Source: Owenia fusiformis
Lineage: Eukaryota > Annelida > Polychaeta > Sabellida > Oweniidae
Assembly: GCA_903813345.2 (NCBI GenBank)
Contig: CAIIXF020000002.1
Location: forward strand, 18,800,813-18,864,812
Reading direction: 5' to 3'
Length of the DNA: 64,000 bases
Below, piece by piece: positions 38,714 to 48,705 of this stretch. Position numbers and translations under genes: made by a program. Position 1 is the stretch's first letter; every line of letters starts with the position of its first letter. Below the pieces are notes generated by a model, which saw only the letters and a list, made by a program, of their open reading frames with translations, was not told where the DNA came from and did no database searches.

Positions 38714-39626
38714 CTGTCTTTATCTTGACATGAATTAACAAACTATTATATTGGGAAACATGCCAGAAATTAACATTATTTATTGATGGTCATCTTTATA
38801 TCTCTTAACCCTGGGGTATTCCCCCTCTAAATTAATCTCTGTAAATGGTAGAAGATTTTGATGACCTACTCCAACCATTTAAAAAGTAGTCAGATTCAAT
38901 TTATTGTTTGTATTTTGATTTCAGATTTTAGAAATTGTATCATGATTTCCAAGTGCTCTTCAATAATCAGTCAATGGAGGATGAATTGATACGCTTGGTT
39001 GATGATATTAAAGTTCTCCAAATATTAGGGGAAGTATCCATTAATGGGTAAAACCAATAGATTTCATTATTTAAAATCTGTTTCTTGTTGGCAGTCAGGA
39101 ACAACATCTGCAACAAATGTTACGCTTTTGTCACCCTTTTATATGAGTTATTTTACATTTTTGCTAGAACCAGAAAAATAGTGGAGCTGTTTTGTTACAC
39201 TGTCAAATGACAATTTTTGTCATTTTTAAAATGGCAGCCAATTTATGGCTGTTACCTAGTTATGAACTGTGAAGTATTATATTATCCTGCAATAAACTCC
39301 TTCCTTTTCAAATAAAATCAGTGTCAATGTATATACTGATATTTTCTAGGTGGGTTTACAGTCGGCAGTATACTTGTGGACCCCAATGTGTTAAGAGAGC
39401 AAGTGATAAGCCTTTAAAATTGAACCCTTCAATGACTGTATCATGTCCCACGTAGGAGGGTAGGTGGGTATGAGGTAGGACATTTTTTATACCAAGCCGA
39501 GAGAGATGCAGCGAACACACCAAGTTAATGCGACAGCTGGATCAGTTTTTCGACAACTTTGTGCCATCAGATCCAGTCCAAGTAGACAGTATCATGGGCG
39601 AGAGGTGTTCGTGTTCCTGTCACTTA

Positions 39627-40330
39627 CACCCCAGTCACATTTGTCGCACGGAGGCCGTGCGTCGATCGCAGATCAATTAAATCAGTGAATTTCTGCGGCG
39701 AGCGTAGAAAAACTACGTTTGCCTTGCGGTCTCCGTCCGGCGTATCCAGTTTTTTACAGGCCGCAGGGTAGCCGTAGAAATTAAAACTCGTAGTTATAAT
39801 ATTTGTTCATATCTGTGATCCCCGTAGAAATCAACAGGCCGTTGCCAGACCACAGAAAGGTCCAACGATGGCCGCACGTCGGGTTCCGTTGACTTGCTTC
39901 TACTGTAGGGTTTCATGGGTAATGTACCTTTGGAAACAGTTTTTATGTCAGTTTTCGGTCATATATTTGCTGTAAACGCAACAAAGTACGTATACTTTTT
40001 GATGTAAGGCCAACAACTTATATTTCACTTACACTTTTTATTTGATACTATATCCTAAGACTACAAACAACATTTATAAATCGTATTGATGTAGATAAAA
40101 TAAAAAGAAGAATTAACGTTAAATCAACAGAAATTCAAAAACTCAGAGTTATAATATTTGTTCATTTCTGCGGTCCCCGTAGAAATCAACAGGCCGTTGC
40201 CAGACCACAGAACAGTCCCACGGTTGCCGCACATTGACTTGCGTCTGCCGTAGTGTTTTGATGCGTGATATACATTTGGAAACAGTTTTAGGTCAGGTTT
40301 GCTGTCGTATCTTTGCTGTAAACACAGCGT
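39627..40330. mobile_element. CACTA-like element, copy 2, right end deleted
   Basis: This corresponds to 32270-32973 of the copy 1 element. The remainder, including the right terminal repeat, is missing and replaced by a 20 bp filler (40331-40350) before the downstream AACC/AACT-rich DNA resumes. Confidence 0.55.
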
Positions 40331-40844
40331 GTGTACCTTTGGAAACAGTAAAGGGTAAAACTAACTAACCAATTAACTAATTAATCAACCAACTAACCAA
40401 ACAACCAACGAACCAGACTGCAACAAACGAACCAGATGACCAAGATCATGGATCTAGTGTCTTGTATTGTATTGTATTGTTTTGAATTGTATTGCATTGT
40501 ATTTTTTGTATTGTATTTGTTTTTCGTTGATCAATACTTACTCAGTAATGATTCAATTTTAAAGTTCACCTCATGTACTACTCAAGATCTAAATTTTGAA
40601 GGTCTGAAGTCTTGTGTTCATTTTAGCTACAGTTGTATATTGAAGGGTATTTTCTTTTGGGTGTAATTTTAATTTCAATTTAAAGGTATTCATGTAAAAT
40701 TGTGGGCTTAGTTTCGGGATTTTCTTTGTTTTTAATTGAATCATCTCTGATCTTTTCCTTAAATGTACTTTGAGGTGCATTCCTCTTGCCTTGGAGAAAT
40801 TAAAGTGAAACATAAAAGAAAAAACCACAGAGAATCTACAATTT

Positions 40845-42188
40845 GTGCTACCCATCTGCAGCATTTGTATCTACATACCTCGGCAGGGAGATACTATTTC
40901 TCCGACATTATTTATAATCTTTGTAAATGATCTCGTTACGGAAATAAAAAGGCTTAATGCAGGTGTCGATATCGCAGGAGACAATGTAAGCATATTACTG
41001 TATGCTGATGATGTTGCATTGATCGCACCAACTGAATTAAAGCTGCAACAAATGCTAAACTGTCTTCATGATTGGATATATAAGCGGCGACTGACTGTAA
41101 ATGTTGAAAAAACGAAAGTAGTGCACTTTAGGAGAGCGTCGACAATGTTAACAGAAGCAATATTTGTGCTAGGGGATGCAAAAATTGGAAAAATAAACTC
41201 TTATCGCTATCTCGGAGTTGTTATGAATGAGATTCTCGACTACACTGAAATGGTTTCCACTCTAGCTGATGCAAGTTCTCGATCCCTTGGCGCTCTTATT
41301 GGAAAATATTATTCGATTAATGGACTTCATTATTTGACATTCACAAAGATGTATAATGCAACCGTTATCCCCATCATGGATTACGGGGCTGGAGTTTGGG
41401 GCTATAAAGACTACGACAAACCAAATACTGTCCAAAACCGTGCCATGAGAATATTTATGGGCTTAGGGAAATATGCTCCCATTCCAGCTATGTATGGAGA
41501 TATAGGCTGGATACCACCATGTGTTAGGCACCATGTTGAAATGGTTCATTTATTCATCCAACTTAGTAGAATGCCAAGAACAAGGATTACTCGAAGAATA
41601 TTTGACTTTGACTATGCCAATGCTGAAAAAGGCCATAGAGGATGGTGTTAAGATGTCAAAGATATATTTAAAAATTCTAACCTGTTAGACCTCTATAATG
41701 AACGTTTCTTTAATAATTCAAGTGCAAGGTCAACATTTAAAACTGTAAACGATTCTGAAATGAATCGCTTTATACATAAATGGACAGTTCAAATAACTAC
41801 AATGCCAAAGTTACGTACATATAAGTTAATTAACGACAATGTTGGTACAGAGGATTATATAAAATTATTTTTATCAAGGAATCAAAGATCTGTTATTGCT
41901 AGAACTCGGTCAGGTACTCTTCACCTGAACATAGAAACTGGTCGATATAAAGGCCTTGCTGTTGAACAAAGACTCTGTGAGGCATGTAAATATGGACATA
42001 TAGAAACTGAGAAACATTTTCTTCAAGAATGCTCTTGTTACAAGGATTTGAGAAAAACTATAATCAGACCCCCTATGGTTCATGATAATCAAGATTTACT
42101 GAAACATCTTCTTTCAAATAAAAATTGTGTAAAACTTACAGCAAAATTTATAATGTCAGCACTTGAAAAACGACAAAAAATTGTATAA
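40845..42188 (+). pseudogene. reverse transcriptase remnant, copy 2
   Basis: The duplicate of the 33838-35181 remnant keeps the same truncation and the same in-frame stop (41649-41651), so both lesions predate the duplication. Two amino-acid differences were seen: Pro for Leu just before TLFIIF, and Leu for Ser in the HYSTF stretch. Its (AAAT)n tail ends at about 42308. Confidence 0.85.
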
Positions 42189-42274
42189 ATAACACACTGT
42201 AATTACATGTATATGTATTTGTATAATGCCTCATAAGCCTGATTAGGCTGGGTGCCGATTAAGGTGCGTGGCAC

Positions 42275-42307
<33 letters not shown>

Positions 42308-43794
42308 ACCTCTTGCCTTGGAGAGAACAAGAAGAATTACAAAAGCAAAAACCACAGAGAATCTACAATTTATGCTACCTATAATCTGCAGCACTGTGAA
42401 TGCTGCGCCTAGTATGCAGGGTATTATAGGGGGAGACTTAACTACAATTGCATTGTTGACAATACATCACTCCCAAAACAATGAAGATGACTTAGGTAGA
42501 GAATTTAGAACTGGAAAATTTATCAGTTTATTATTTATCTATGCAACAGACTAATTAAACACAATTAACTGAACGATTATTTATATGTGTGAAAACCACA
42601 TGCATTTGTATAGGGTAACTTCTGCGTTCAGGTTTACGTTTCGATTGGATAACTTAAGTCTCAAATGAGTTGACAATGTACAGATTACAACGATATTACA
42701 TTTGCAATCACTAATCGATGAATATGCTTCACAACAAGCAAGGAAACTATTTATGTCAACTGGGAAGAATTCATGAAAATCAAATTCAAATTTGTTTTAG
42801 TGTGACAAGACCCTTAAAGTGCAAGTTTAGGTATATGTTTTCAAAACAACCTTATTCGCAACATCCTTTATCGAAACATCTCTAAGATTGAGTTATCGAC
42901 TTTAATAAATCTAAGAATAACAGATCCTAGAGTAGCCCAGCTTAAAAGGCTTTCTACAGGCATCTCTATCATTCATTTGTATATGATTTTGTAACGAAGC
43001 TTTTCAAATGTGCTTCATGACCTTTTATTTTTTATTTTTATTTTTTTTTCATGACCTTTTATGGTTGTTATTAGAATATCAGTTACTTATTTGTAGATTG
43101 CGCTGAGTTGAACAGGAATATGTGTTTAAAATGAAATCTGAAAATGTATTTCATAAATTATAGCTATAGATGATCATGATCTTCACTATCAAGGTATAGA
43201 CGGCAACATGTATATACTATTAGAATCAATTACCAGGTTATACATTTTTATCAATAGACTTAAAATACTACCTAATATGATAGGTAAAGGACAAATTTTA
43301 TGAGGAACTCAATTGCAAATCGCATCATAAAATGAGTAAGTAATGAAAATGTACAAGGGGCGATCAACAAATAACGCAAATAGAGCCCTATCTCAGAAAC
43401 TAATTGGAGTTAGAACACCAAATTTGATACATCGTATCACCATATCATCGTATTGACCTGCTTCAAGTACCCATACCACGGGTTACTATGGTAACTGCAA
43501 CTTTGACATATATCAATGTTTGTGCCTGTAATTTTCTGGAAATATTGATGAATGTTTGGTGATACTATGTACAATTAAGTGTTCTAACTCCAACTCTCGC
43601 TCGTGAGTAATATGATATATTCACTCGTTCCCTCCAGTCACTCGTGAATATATCATATACTCACTTGAGTATAAACACGATATACGGAATCAACAATTAT
43701 ATAACCTCATACTATCCTGTTTGTTTTTCTTACTGTATGGTGAATGATGCAAGATGGAAAAAGATCAAGATTATGCACCATTCAAATCTTTGTG

Positions 43795-44711
43795 TGACCA
43801 ATCAACAAGTCCTCGGTAGGGCAAATGTAAAAATGTATCCTGGAACATCTCACTAAATAACCAATATCATGCTGCCACCAGCGTTACGTACGACTGGTGC
43901 GAAAATTGACATTTCCTCCAGAGCACAAACTGCATCATAGATTTAAGACGAATTAGATATAGAATATATCACGAACGGGAACACCATTCATTAAATCCAT
44001 TCAAGAGCATACTTAAAAATATATACTTAAACGCCTGACAAAATTGCAAAGGACTGTCATGTACCAGTGTGACGTACGACTAGTCGGAAAATTGACATTT
44101 CGTCAAGAGCGCAAATTGCATAAGCGATTTAAGACGAATTGGATATTATATATCCCCCTAACAGAGAAGCCAATCGATACATCCCTCCTTTGGGAAACGT
44201 TAATATTATACATAAACGTCTCACAATATATCAAAGTAGTCGCTGCTACCAGTGCGATGTACAGCTGGTCCGAAAATTGACATTCCGTACATAGCCCAAA
44301 GTAAATTAGATTTGTATGACAAATTAGATACTCAATATCTCACGAATAGAAAGACCAATCAACAAGTCCTCGGTAGGGCAAATGTAAAAATGTATCCTTA
44401 AACATATCACTAAATAACAAATATCATGCTGCCACCAGCGTTACGTACGACTGGTCCAAAAATTGACATTTCCTCCAGAGCACAAACTGCATCATATATT
44501 TAAGACGAATTAGAAATAAAATATATAACGAACGGGAACATAATTCATTAAATCCATTCAAGAGCATACTCCTAAATATATACTTAAACGTCTCACAAAA
44601 AGGCAAAGGACTGGCATGTACCAGTGTGACGTACGACTGGTCGGAAAATTGACATTTCGTCAAGAGCGCAAATTGCATAAGCGATTTAAGACGAATTGGA
44701 TATTATATATC
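43795..44711 (+). repeat. satellite A block 5 (left of the Polinton)
   Basis: Homologous to 36788-37703 at offset 7,007-7,008 bp. It ends at the Polinton insertion point with TATATC at 44706-44711. Confidence 0.9.
44706..44711. repeat. left target-site duplication TATATC
   Basis: Identical to 63286-63291. The empty homologous site in the first copy of the host block has TATATC only once (37698-37703). Confidence 0.95.
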
Positions 44712-44876
44712 AGTAGTAATAGTCCGAGTAAATGATAATGCAATTTTAGGCACCAAATCAGGCACGAACTTTGACCCCAGACGATTACCGAACGTTACGC
44801 CTACGTACGCCTACGCCTTACCAAGGGGCCGCATGGAGACTGGAGACTGGAACCTACAGTTTAGTGACGTCAGAGT
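44712..44876 (+). repeat. Polinton left terminal inverted repeat, 165 bp
   Basis: A perfect reverse complement of 63121-63285. Imperfect similarity continues inward (AACCTCC(A/G)TGGAT, then TGATTGGTT). It contains a CRE at 44865-44872 and internal short repeats (GGAGACTGGAGACTGG, CCTACGTACGCCTACG). Confidence 0.95.
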
Positions 44877-45009
44877 CAACCTCCATGGATGACTGTAATC
44901 TGATTGGTTGGATCACTTCCGAAGTGACGTCAGTGTAACATAACCATTTCTAGGAAGAAACGCCCTGATTGGTCAAATACAAATGATTCAGATACATAAA
45001 AGTATAAAA
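44865..45009 (+). promoter_or_regulatory. promoter of the first plus-strand Polinton gene
   Basis: Two perfect CRE palindromes TGACGTCA (44865-44872 inside the TIR, 44925-44932) alternate with ATTGG boxes (44903-44907, 44968-44972). A TATA box TATAAAA lies at 45003-45009, 39 bp before the ATG at 45048. The distances allow a TSS near 45033. Binding by CREB/ATF and NF-Y type factors is inferred from motif identity only. Confidence 0.65.
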
Positions 45010-45047
45010 CCCTACATTCGTAAAATTAATTTAGTTGCTCAACAATA

Positions 45048-45380
45048 ATGGAAAATCAATTTACCTGGAACACGCTTTTAGATACTGAAAGTATAGATAA
45101 ACCAAGGGATAATTATATTCCGAATAACAATGAAGTGGATGGATGTTTATTTAAATTTAAAACAAAGACGCCTTTAGGAAGTGGGGAGATTCACGCAGAA
45201 AAACACCCAGACAATTACTTCTCAGATCATTCTAAAGACGAACTGATTTTTAGACTTGATAAAATGGATAAGAAACTAAATGAAATTCTACAATCAATAA
45301 ACAGCATACCTAAGGCTGACACAACACAGGGAACACCTTCCACCCCAGACGATTCTACAACGTTGAGAGTAACGTCATAG
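45048..45380 (+). CDS. Polinton early-region protein, 110 aa, unknown
   Basis: I do not recognise this protein. It is 110 residues and acidic to neutral. A C-terminal amphipathic stretch (residues about 64-85, DELIFRLDKMDKKLNEIL) looks like a short coiled coil, followed by a Pro/Thr/Ser/Asp-rich tail. It is the gene nearest the left terminus and has its own TATA box 39 bp upstream. Its stop codon at 45378-45380 lies inside the CRE/CCAAT promoter of the next gene, so the two are transcribed separately but packed tightly. No signal peptide or membrane segment is visible. A regulatory or oligomerising role is possible but not shown. Confidence 0.6.
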   Translation: MENQFTWNTLLDTESIDKPRDNYIPNNNEVDGCLFKFKTKTPLGSGEIHAEKHPDNYFSDHSKDELIFRLDKMDKKLNEILQSINSIPKADTTQGTPSTPDDSTTLRVTS

Positions 45381-45492
45381 TTAACTTTTGTGGATATCAT
45401 GCTCTGATTGGTCGATTGCATGCTGACGTCAGAGTTAATTTTTGTGGATGAGATGCTATGATTGGACTGCATATATTACATTTGATATAAAT
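45370..45492 (+). promoter_or_regulatory. promoter of the PC4-like gene: two CRE/CCAAT modules and TATA
   Basis: Two tandem 54 bp modules are present. One has TAACGTCA (45370-45377) and ATTGG (45407-45411). The other has TGACGTCA (45424-45431) and ATTGG (45461-45465). Both share GTTAA(C/T)TTTTGTGGAT. TATAAAT lies at 45486-45492, followed by a leader (GGAGCTAAGCATTCG-like words) that recurs in opposite orientation at 62945-62987 before the PolB leader exon. The ATG is at 45542. Confidence 0.7.
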
Positions 45493-45541
45493 TGAAGGGA
45501 GTCTGGAAGCTAAGCATTCGTCATTCTGAATACTCATCGAG

Positions 45542-46444
45542 ATGTCTAACCAAATTCAATCTGTTCAGCTTGTGGAAGGGATAAAATTTACCATTTTTGA
45601 AAATGAATATGGAGTATGTGGCGATCTGATTCGGCAACGATGGAGCCCTAAGAACCTTAAAACATTTGAAGTACATTTCTTTGTGAACAAATCACTATGG
45701 CGTTCTTTAAAAGAGGAAGAGAATGACATCGCTGCAGCTATTACTGCCGAAATATGGAACTATCAAAAAACTTTGGCGAAAAATACTCTTTTGAAAATAC
45801 TAAAACAAAACGACGACATCATCATTCAAATCATAAAATTTGATGAGAAAGAAAAGTGCTACGACTATTTGAGTTCATTGAAACTACCTTTAGAAGCTTG
45901 GAACAAATTAATGTCATCAAAAAATGAAATCGATGTTCACCTCTCCATGAAACGTAGATCTGAAGATGTTCCCACGACAACCTTGTATCGTATCAAGTAC
46001 ACTGATGATAATAACCAAACTAAATATGGAATTTGGAATACCTCCATAGGAACTGTCCAGTCTCAAGTGGAAAAAAAGAAATTGGTAGCTGCCCACGTTG
46101 ACATCCAGAAGGAAAGCTTTCAGACACCTTCCATAAACGATTTGATACTGCATTCGTGTTTGTATCTTTTGAAAGTTGAAATCGAAAAACAAGGATTGCA
46201 TTCCTGTGCTGTGTCAGTAGAATTATTTGAAAAGGTTATCGTCAACATCAAGAGACAGAATATTTCACGCACAACCATGGTATTAGCAGCTGTTTTGAAA
46301 TGTGCTGATATTTGTGATGTCGGTTGCACTTCAAAAATGTTCTTTAACCTTATGAACATGGACTTGAAAAGTATGGTCTATCCAGTGTCTAACACACAAC
46401 GTGTGATCTACGATATCTTGGAAGTGACATTTGGCAATCAATAA
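45542..46444 (+). CDS. 300 aa protein with two PC4-like motifs, candidate ssDNA-binding protein
   Basis: There is no obvious full-length homologue from memory. Two stretches have the spacing of the PC4/p15 coactivator core, in which a hydrophobic residue is followed five residues later by Trp, then x2-Leu, then x6-Ile. They are FVNKSLWRSLKEEENDI (Trp53, Leu56, Ile63) and LKLPLEAWNKLMSSKNEID (Trp120, Leu123, Ile130). Each is preceded by a strand-like segment with alternating hydrophobics. PC4 folds bind single-stranded DNA as dimers, and two half-like copies in one chain would suit a replication role. The C-terminal 120 residues are mixed, Cys-containing and unassigned. The gene has its own promoter and an AATAAA at 46536-46541. 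The fold assignment is inference from motif spacing. Confidence 0.6.
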   Translation: MSNQIQSVQLVEGIKFTIFENEYGVCGDLIRQRWSPKNLKTFEVHFFVNKSLWRSLKEEENDIAAAITAEIWNYQKTLAKNTLLKILKQNDDIIIQIIKFDEKEKCYDYLSSLKLPLEAWNKLMSSKNEIDVHLSMKRRSEDVPTTTLYRIKYTDDNNQTKYGIWNTSIGTVQSQVEKKKLVAAHVDIQKESFQTPSINDLILHSCLYLLKVEIEKQGLHSCAVSVELFEKVIVNIKRQNISRTTMVLAAVLKCADICDVGCTSKMFFNLMNMDLKSMVYPVSNTQRVIYDILEVTFGNQ

Positions 46445-46535
46445 ATTTAAAGTCGCATAAAAATGCCTACATTTTTAAATGTCAGTCAATTCCTGACTAT
46501 TGCAAATTGACTTTTTGTATAGATTTATAACAAGT

Positions 46536-46541
46536 AATAAA
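46536..46541 (+). terminator. polyadenylation signal after the PC4-like gene
   Basis: AATAAA lies 92 bp past the stop at 46444, followed by a T-rich stretch. Confidence 0.6.
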
Positions 46542-46709
46542 TGAAAGATCACAAATATAATACACTGACTTTATTTATTTATTGATTTTCGCATAATTAT
46601 TGCATCATTTTCGGTTTAGGCATGCCCAGACATGGCTGATGATCATTCACATAACCAGGCGCCAAAAGCCTAAAATATGCTCATCTACATTTGCAGGTTT
46701 AGTGTTTTG

Positions 46710-46766
46710 ATTGGTTGTTTTCTTACACCAGGCATAGAATATTCACTTAAAGATAAGTATATAAAG
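46710..46766 (+). promoter_or_regulatory. promoter of the 220 aa gene
   Basis: ATTGG at 46710-46714 and TATATAAAG at 46758-46766, about 100 bp before the ATG. A CA dinucleotide run follows at about 46797-46812. No TGACGTCA was found, unlike the two upstream promoters, so this gene may be regulated differently. Confidence 0.5.
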
Positions 46767-46865
46767 AAATTAGGATTTGTTTTCTATAAAACGCAAGACA
46801 CACACACACAGACATATTTGGTCTGCCAGCTTAGCTAAACGTAGAGGCAATTCCATTCTGCCAAT

Positions 46866-47528
46866 ATGGGTGACGATAGAATGTCTTGCGACTTGACAAA
46901 AACAATGATCCTTATTGAGATGCTTCTCTCAAAAACATTTTCGAACCCTGAAATTCAATGGAGAGGAACAACCTTTAACCGTGATCATTTCAGTTCAGAT
47001 AACGAGGCAGAACAACAAACAGTGGATGGTGAATTAAAAATCACAGCTAATTTTAACAAGTCGCTGATATTCTTGGACTTTATGAAAACAATGTTGAAAA
47101 TACTCAATGTCATATCGGAAACCATAATAAGGAACTGTATTCGCTGTGTTCTAGGGAAATCAAATATTGAACGATGCAAAGTATCATTTATTCATGAAAG
47201 CGAAGATGACACCAGCACCGATGCTAAAGTTGATGATCCTAAAAAGTACAGACTTTGGAAGGTTGCGAAGTACATCGATGATAATGGAATTGCTACAAAA
47301 ATGACTTTTTCGCTTAAATATTGTGGACTTTTTAAACCAATCTTTGATCAGTCAGAACTGAAACAAAGGTATACGAATCAGATTGAAATCATTAAATCGA
47401 TTATCCCCGAAGCTGAATTCGTTGTTCTAGGAGATGACCCATTCTCATCAGAGAGGTGGGTTTTCGATACTTATGAAGAGGGACTAGATTTGACACTTGC
47501 TGCTGATTTAATCAAAGCATGTTTTTAA
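46866..47528 (+). CDS. Polinton protein, 220 aa, unknown
   Basis: Not recognised. The frame is open from an ATG 100 bp downstream of a TATA box. The N-terminal half is mostly helical in composition, including a hydrophobic segment near residues 66-85 (LIFLDFMKTMLKILNVI) that could be a buried helix. The middle is acidic (HESEDDTSTDAKVDD). The C-terminal half has alternating hydrophobic residues (TFSLKYCGLFKPIF; EFVVLGDD) that look like an alpha/beta fold. Cys/His residues do not make a clear zinc site. Like its two upstream neighbours it lies between the left terminus and the capsid cluster, where Polintons carry lineage-specific genes. Confidence 0.6.
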   Translation: MGDDRMSCDLTKTMILIEMLLSKTFSNPEIQWRGTTFNRDHFSSDNEAEQQTVDGELKITANFNKSLIFLDFMKTMLKILNVISETIIRNCIRCVLGKSNIERCKVSFIHESEDDTSTDAKVDDPKKYRLWKVAKYIDDNGIATKMTFSLKYCGLFKPIFDQSELKQRYTNQIEIIKSIIPEAEFVVLGDDPFSSERWVFDTYEEGLDLTLAADLIKACF

Positions 47529-47706
47529 TGCAATATCGATATGTTGAATAGTTTTAGGAACATGAACTCAGTACTTTCTGAGAAGGAAAGAGAAGAGTAA
47601 AATATAGATCATTATAAACAAACGTATGAGAGTCACGTGATGGTAAATTTACAATAAAAACGATGTTATAATACATCTAAGTCATTCTAGCACACTAAGT
47701 CCGAGT

Positions 47707-47955
47707 ATGAATAGATATTGCATGCAACGAATCAAGGAAAGTAACATCATCACTGTTGATACAGCAGAAGCTTTTGAAAATATTGTCAAGAAAATTCTCG
47801 TTCCGGGACATACCAATCACGGGAGGATAAACTGTCTCATACTGTATAAGAACTTAATCATCGCCAAGAATAGTCATTTAGAAAAACAAATGAACTCAAT
47901 TTTTTCAGATGCAATCGGGAAATTACCATGGTATCAGAGATTCTATTATATGTGA
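47707..47955 (+). CDS. 82 aa protein heading the capsid cluster, unknown
   Basis: A small protein of unknown function. It has mixed charge and no zinc site, signal peptide or clear membrane helix. The ATG at 47707 follows a 178 bp gap with no strong TATA box; an E-box CACGTG lies at 47634-47639. Its last 28 bases overlap the start of the minor capsid gene in another frame, so it is the first member of an overlapping series. It may act as an upstream frame controlling translation of the capsid genes as well as, or instead of, making a functional product. Confidence 0.5.
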   Translation: MNRYCMQRIKESNIITVDTAEAFENIVKKILVPGHTNHGRINCLILYKNLIIAKNSHLEKQMNSIFSDAIGKLPWYQRFYYM

Positions 47956-48377
47956 GTAGTAAGGATTCCATCAATATTTATCCTACAAACAAACCTGGTG
48001 ATTTCATAGTTAAGCTACCCAGTTATTTGAGGTTGGAAGGAAAATGGAAAATAGGACTTATTGATATCATGGTACCACCTCATTCTGGTAACGATTATAT
48101 AAACATATTTTGTGATATAGTGAGTGAAAGTATTTGTGAAGGAAACAAGTTGCCTATATTAAGACGGATACCTAAACATCTTACTTATAACATAGGCCTA
48201 CCAACATTATATGTTGCATTAAATAGTCAGGAATTTGATCGCATCAGAATCTATATAAAAGACAGACTTGGTAATACAGTTTCATTCGAAGATAAGACTT
48301 TATTCTGTACATTACATTTGAAAAAAGTGGAACATGAAAGTTGTACCATACGTGGACAATGCCGAGAAATGGCGTAA
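47928..48377 (+). CDS. minor capsid (penton-like) protein, 149 aa
   Basis: The N-terminus reads LYVSSKDSINIYPTNKPGDF then VKLPSYLRLEGKWKIGLIDI. This is the hallmark opening of Polinton/adintovirus minor capsid proteins, where an N-terminal strand is followed by an 'F-x-x-x-L-P-x-x-L-x-L-x-G-x-W-x-V-G-L' segment of the single jelly roll. In virions this family forms the fivefold vertices. At 149 residues it is short for the family, and the end (CTIRGQCREMA) overlaps the next gene by 44 bp. Either this is a compact version or the C-terminal part was lost. It sits directly upstream of the major capsid region, as in other Polintons. Confidence 0.8.
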   Translation: MVSEILLYVSSKDSINIYPTNKPGDFIVKLPSYLRLEGKWKIGLIDIMVPPHSGNDYINIFCDIVSESICEGNKLPILRRIPKHLTYNIGLPTLYVALNSQEFDRIRIYIKDRLGNTVSFEDKTLFCTLHLKKVEHESCTIRGQCREMA

Positions 48378-48705
48378 AATCATAAGGGCTGGAAGAGAGA
48401 ATAGAATCTCTACTCAAGTAGGTTTCGGGAAACATAGAGCGAGATATATTCCCATCAGTGCCATTAAGGAACCTATTCAAGTGATATCTCCAATGCAGGC
48501 TGTCGTAGATAGAGCTAAGGCACAAATAAAACAACAGAACGAGGAGTCACGTGCTGAGAAATCGTATAAATTGAAGCAAAACCCTTCATCATCTTCAGTC
48601 ACGCAGTCAATTCCGAAGAAGAAGAAAGTGACAAAAAGAAATCTTAAGAAGAATAAGAAAGTGACTTCCAAATCCAAGACACAGACAGCATGGAATTCAA
48701 ATTAG
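48334..48705 (+). CDS. small basic virion-type protein, 123 aa
   Basis: The N-terminus MKVVPYVDNAEKWRK is followed by a linker. The C-terminal third is strongly basic (KKKKVTKRNLKKNKKV and flanking Lys/Ser), a likely nuclear-localisation and DNA-binding tail. A small basic protein between minor and major capsid genes is usual in Polintons and adintoviruses, by analogy with adenovirus core proteins; the role is inferred from position and charge. It overlaps the minor capsid gene by 44 bp and the major capsid gene by 16 bp, and has no room for its own promoter. Confidence 0.65.
   Translation: MKVVPYVDNAEKWRKIIRAGRENRISTQVGFGKHRARYIPISAIKEPIQVISPMQAVVDRAKAQIKQQNEESRAEKSYKLKQNPSSSSVTQSIPKKKKVTKRNLKKNKKVTSKSKTQTAWNSN

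Larger units (their letters stand above)
38714..44711 (+). repeat. 7.36 kb tandem duplication, copy 2 (left part)
   Basis: Nearly identical to copy 1, with scattered single-base changes (for example 33895 versus 40902 and 33049-region homologues) and one 370 bp deletion with 20 bp of filler at 40331-40350. The Polinton interrupts it at 44711, and the homology resumes at 63286. Confidence 0.92.

Noticed and set aside
46630-46650. Hammerhead-like CTGATGA
   Set aside because: No matching GAAA and cleavage-site arms nearby. Satellite monomers also lack the hammerhead core.
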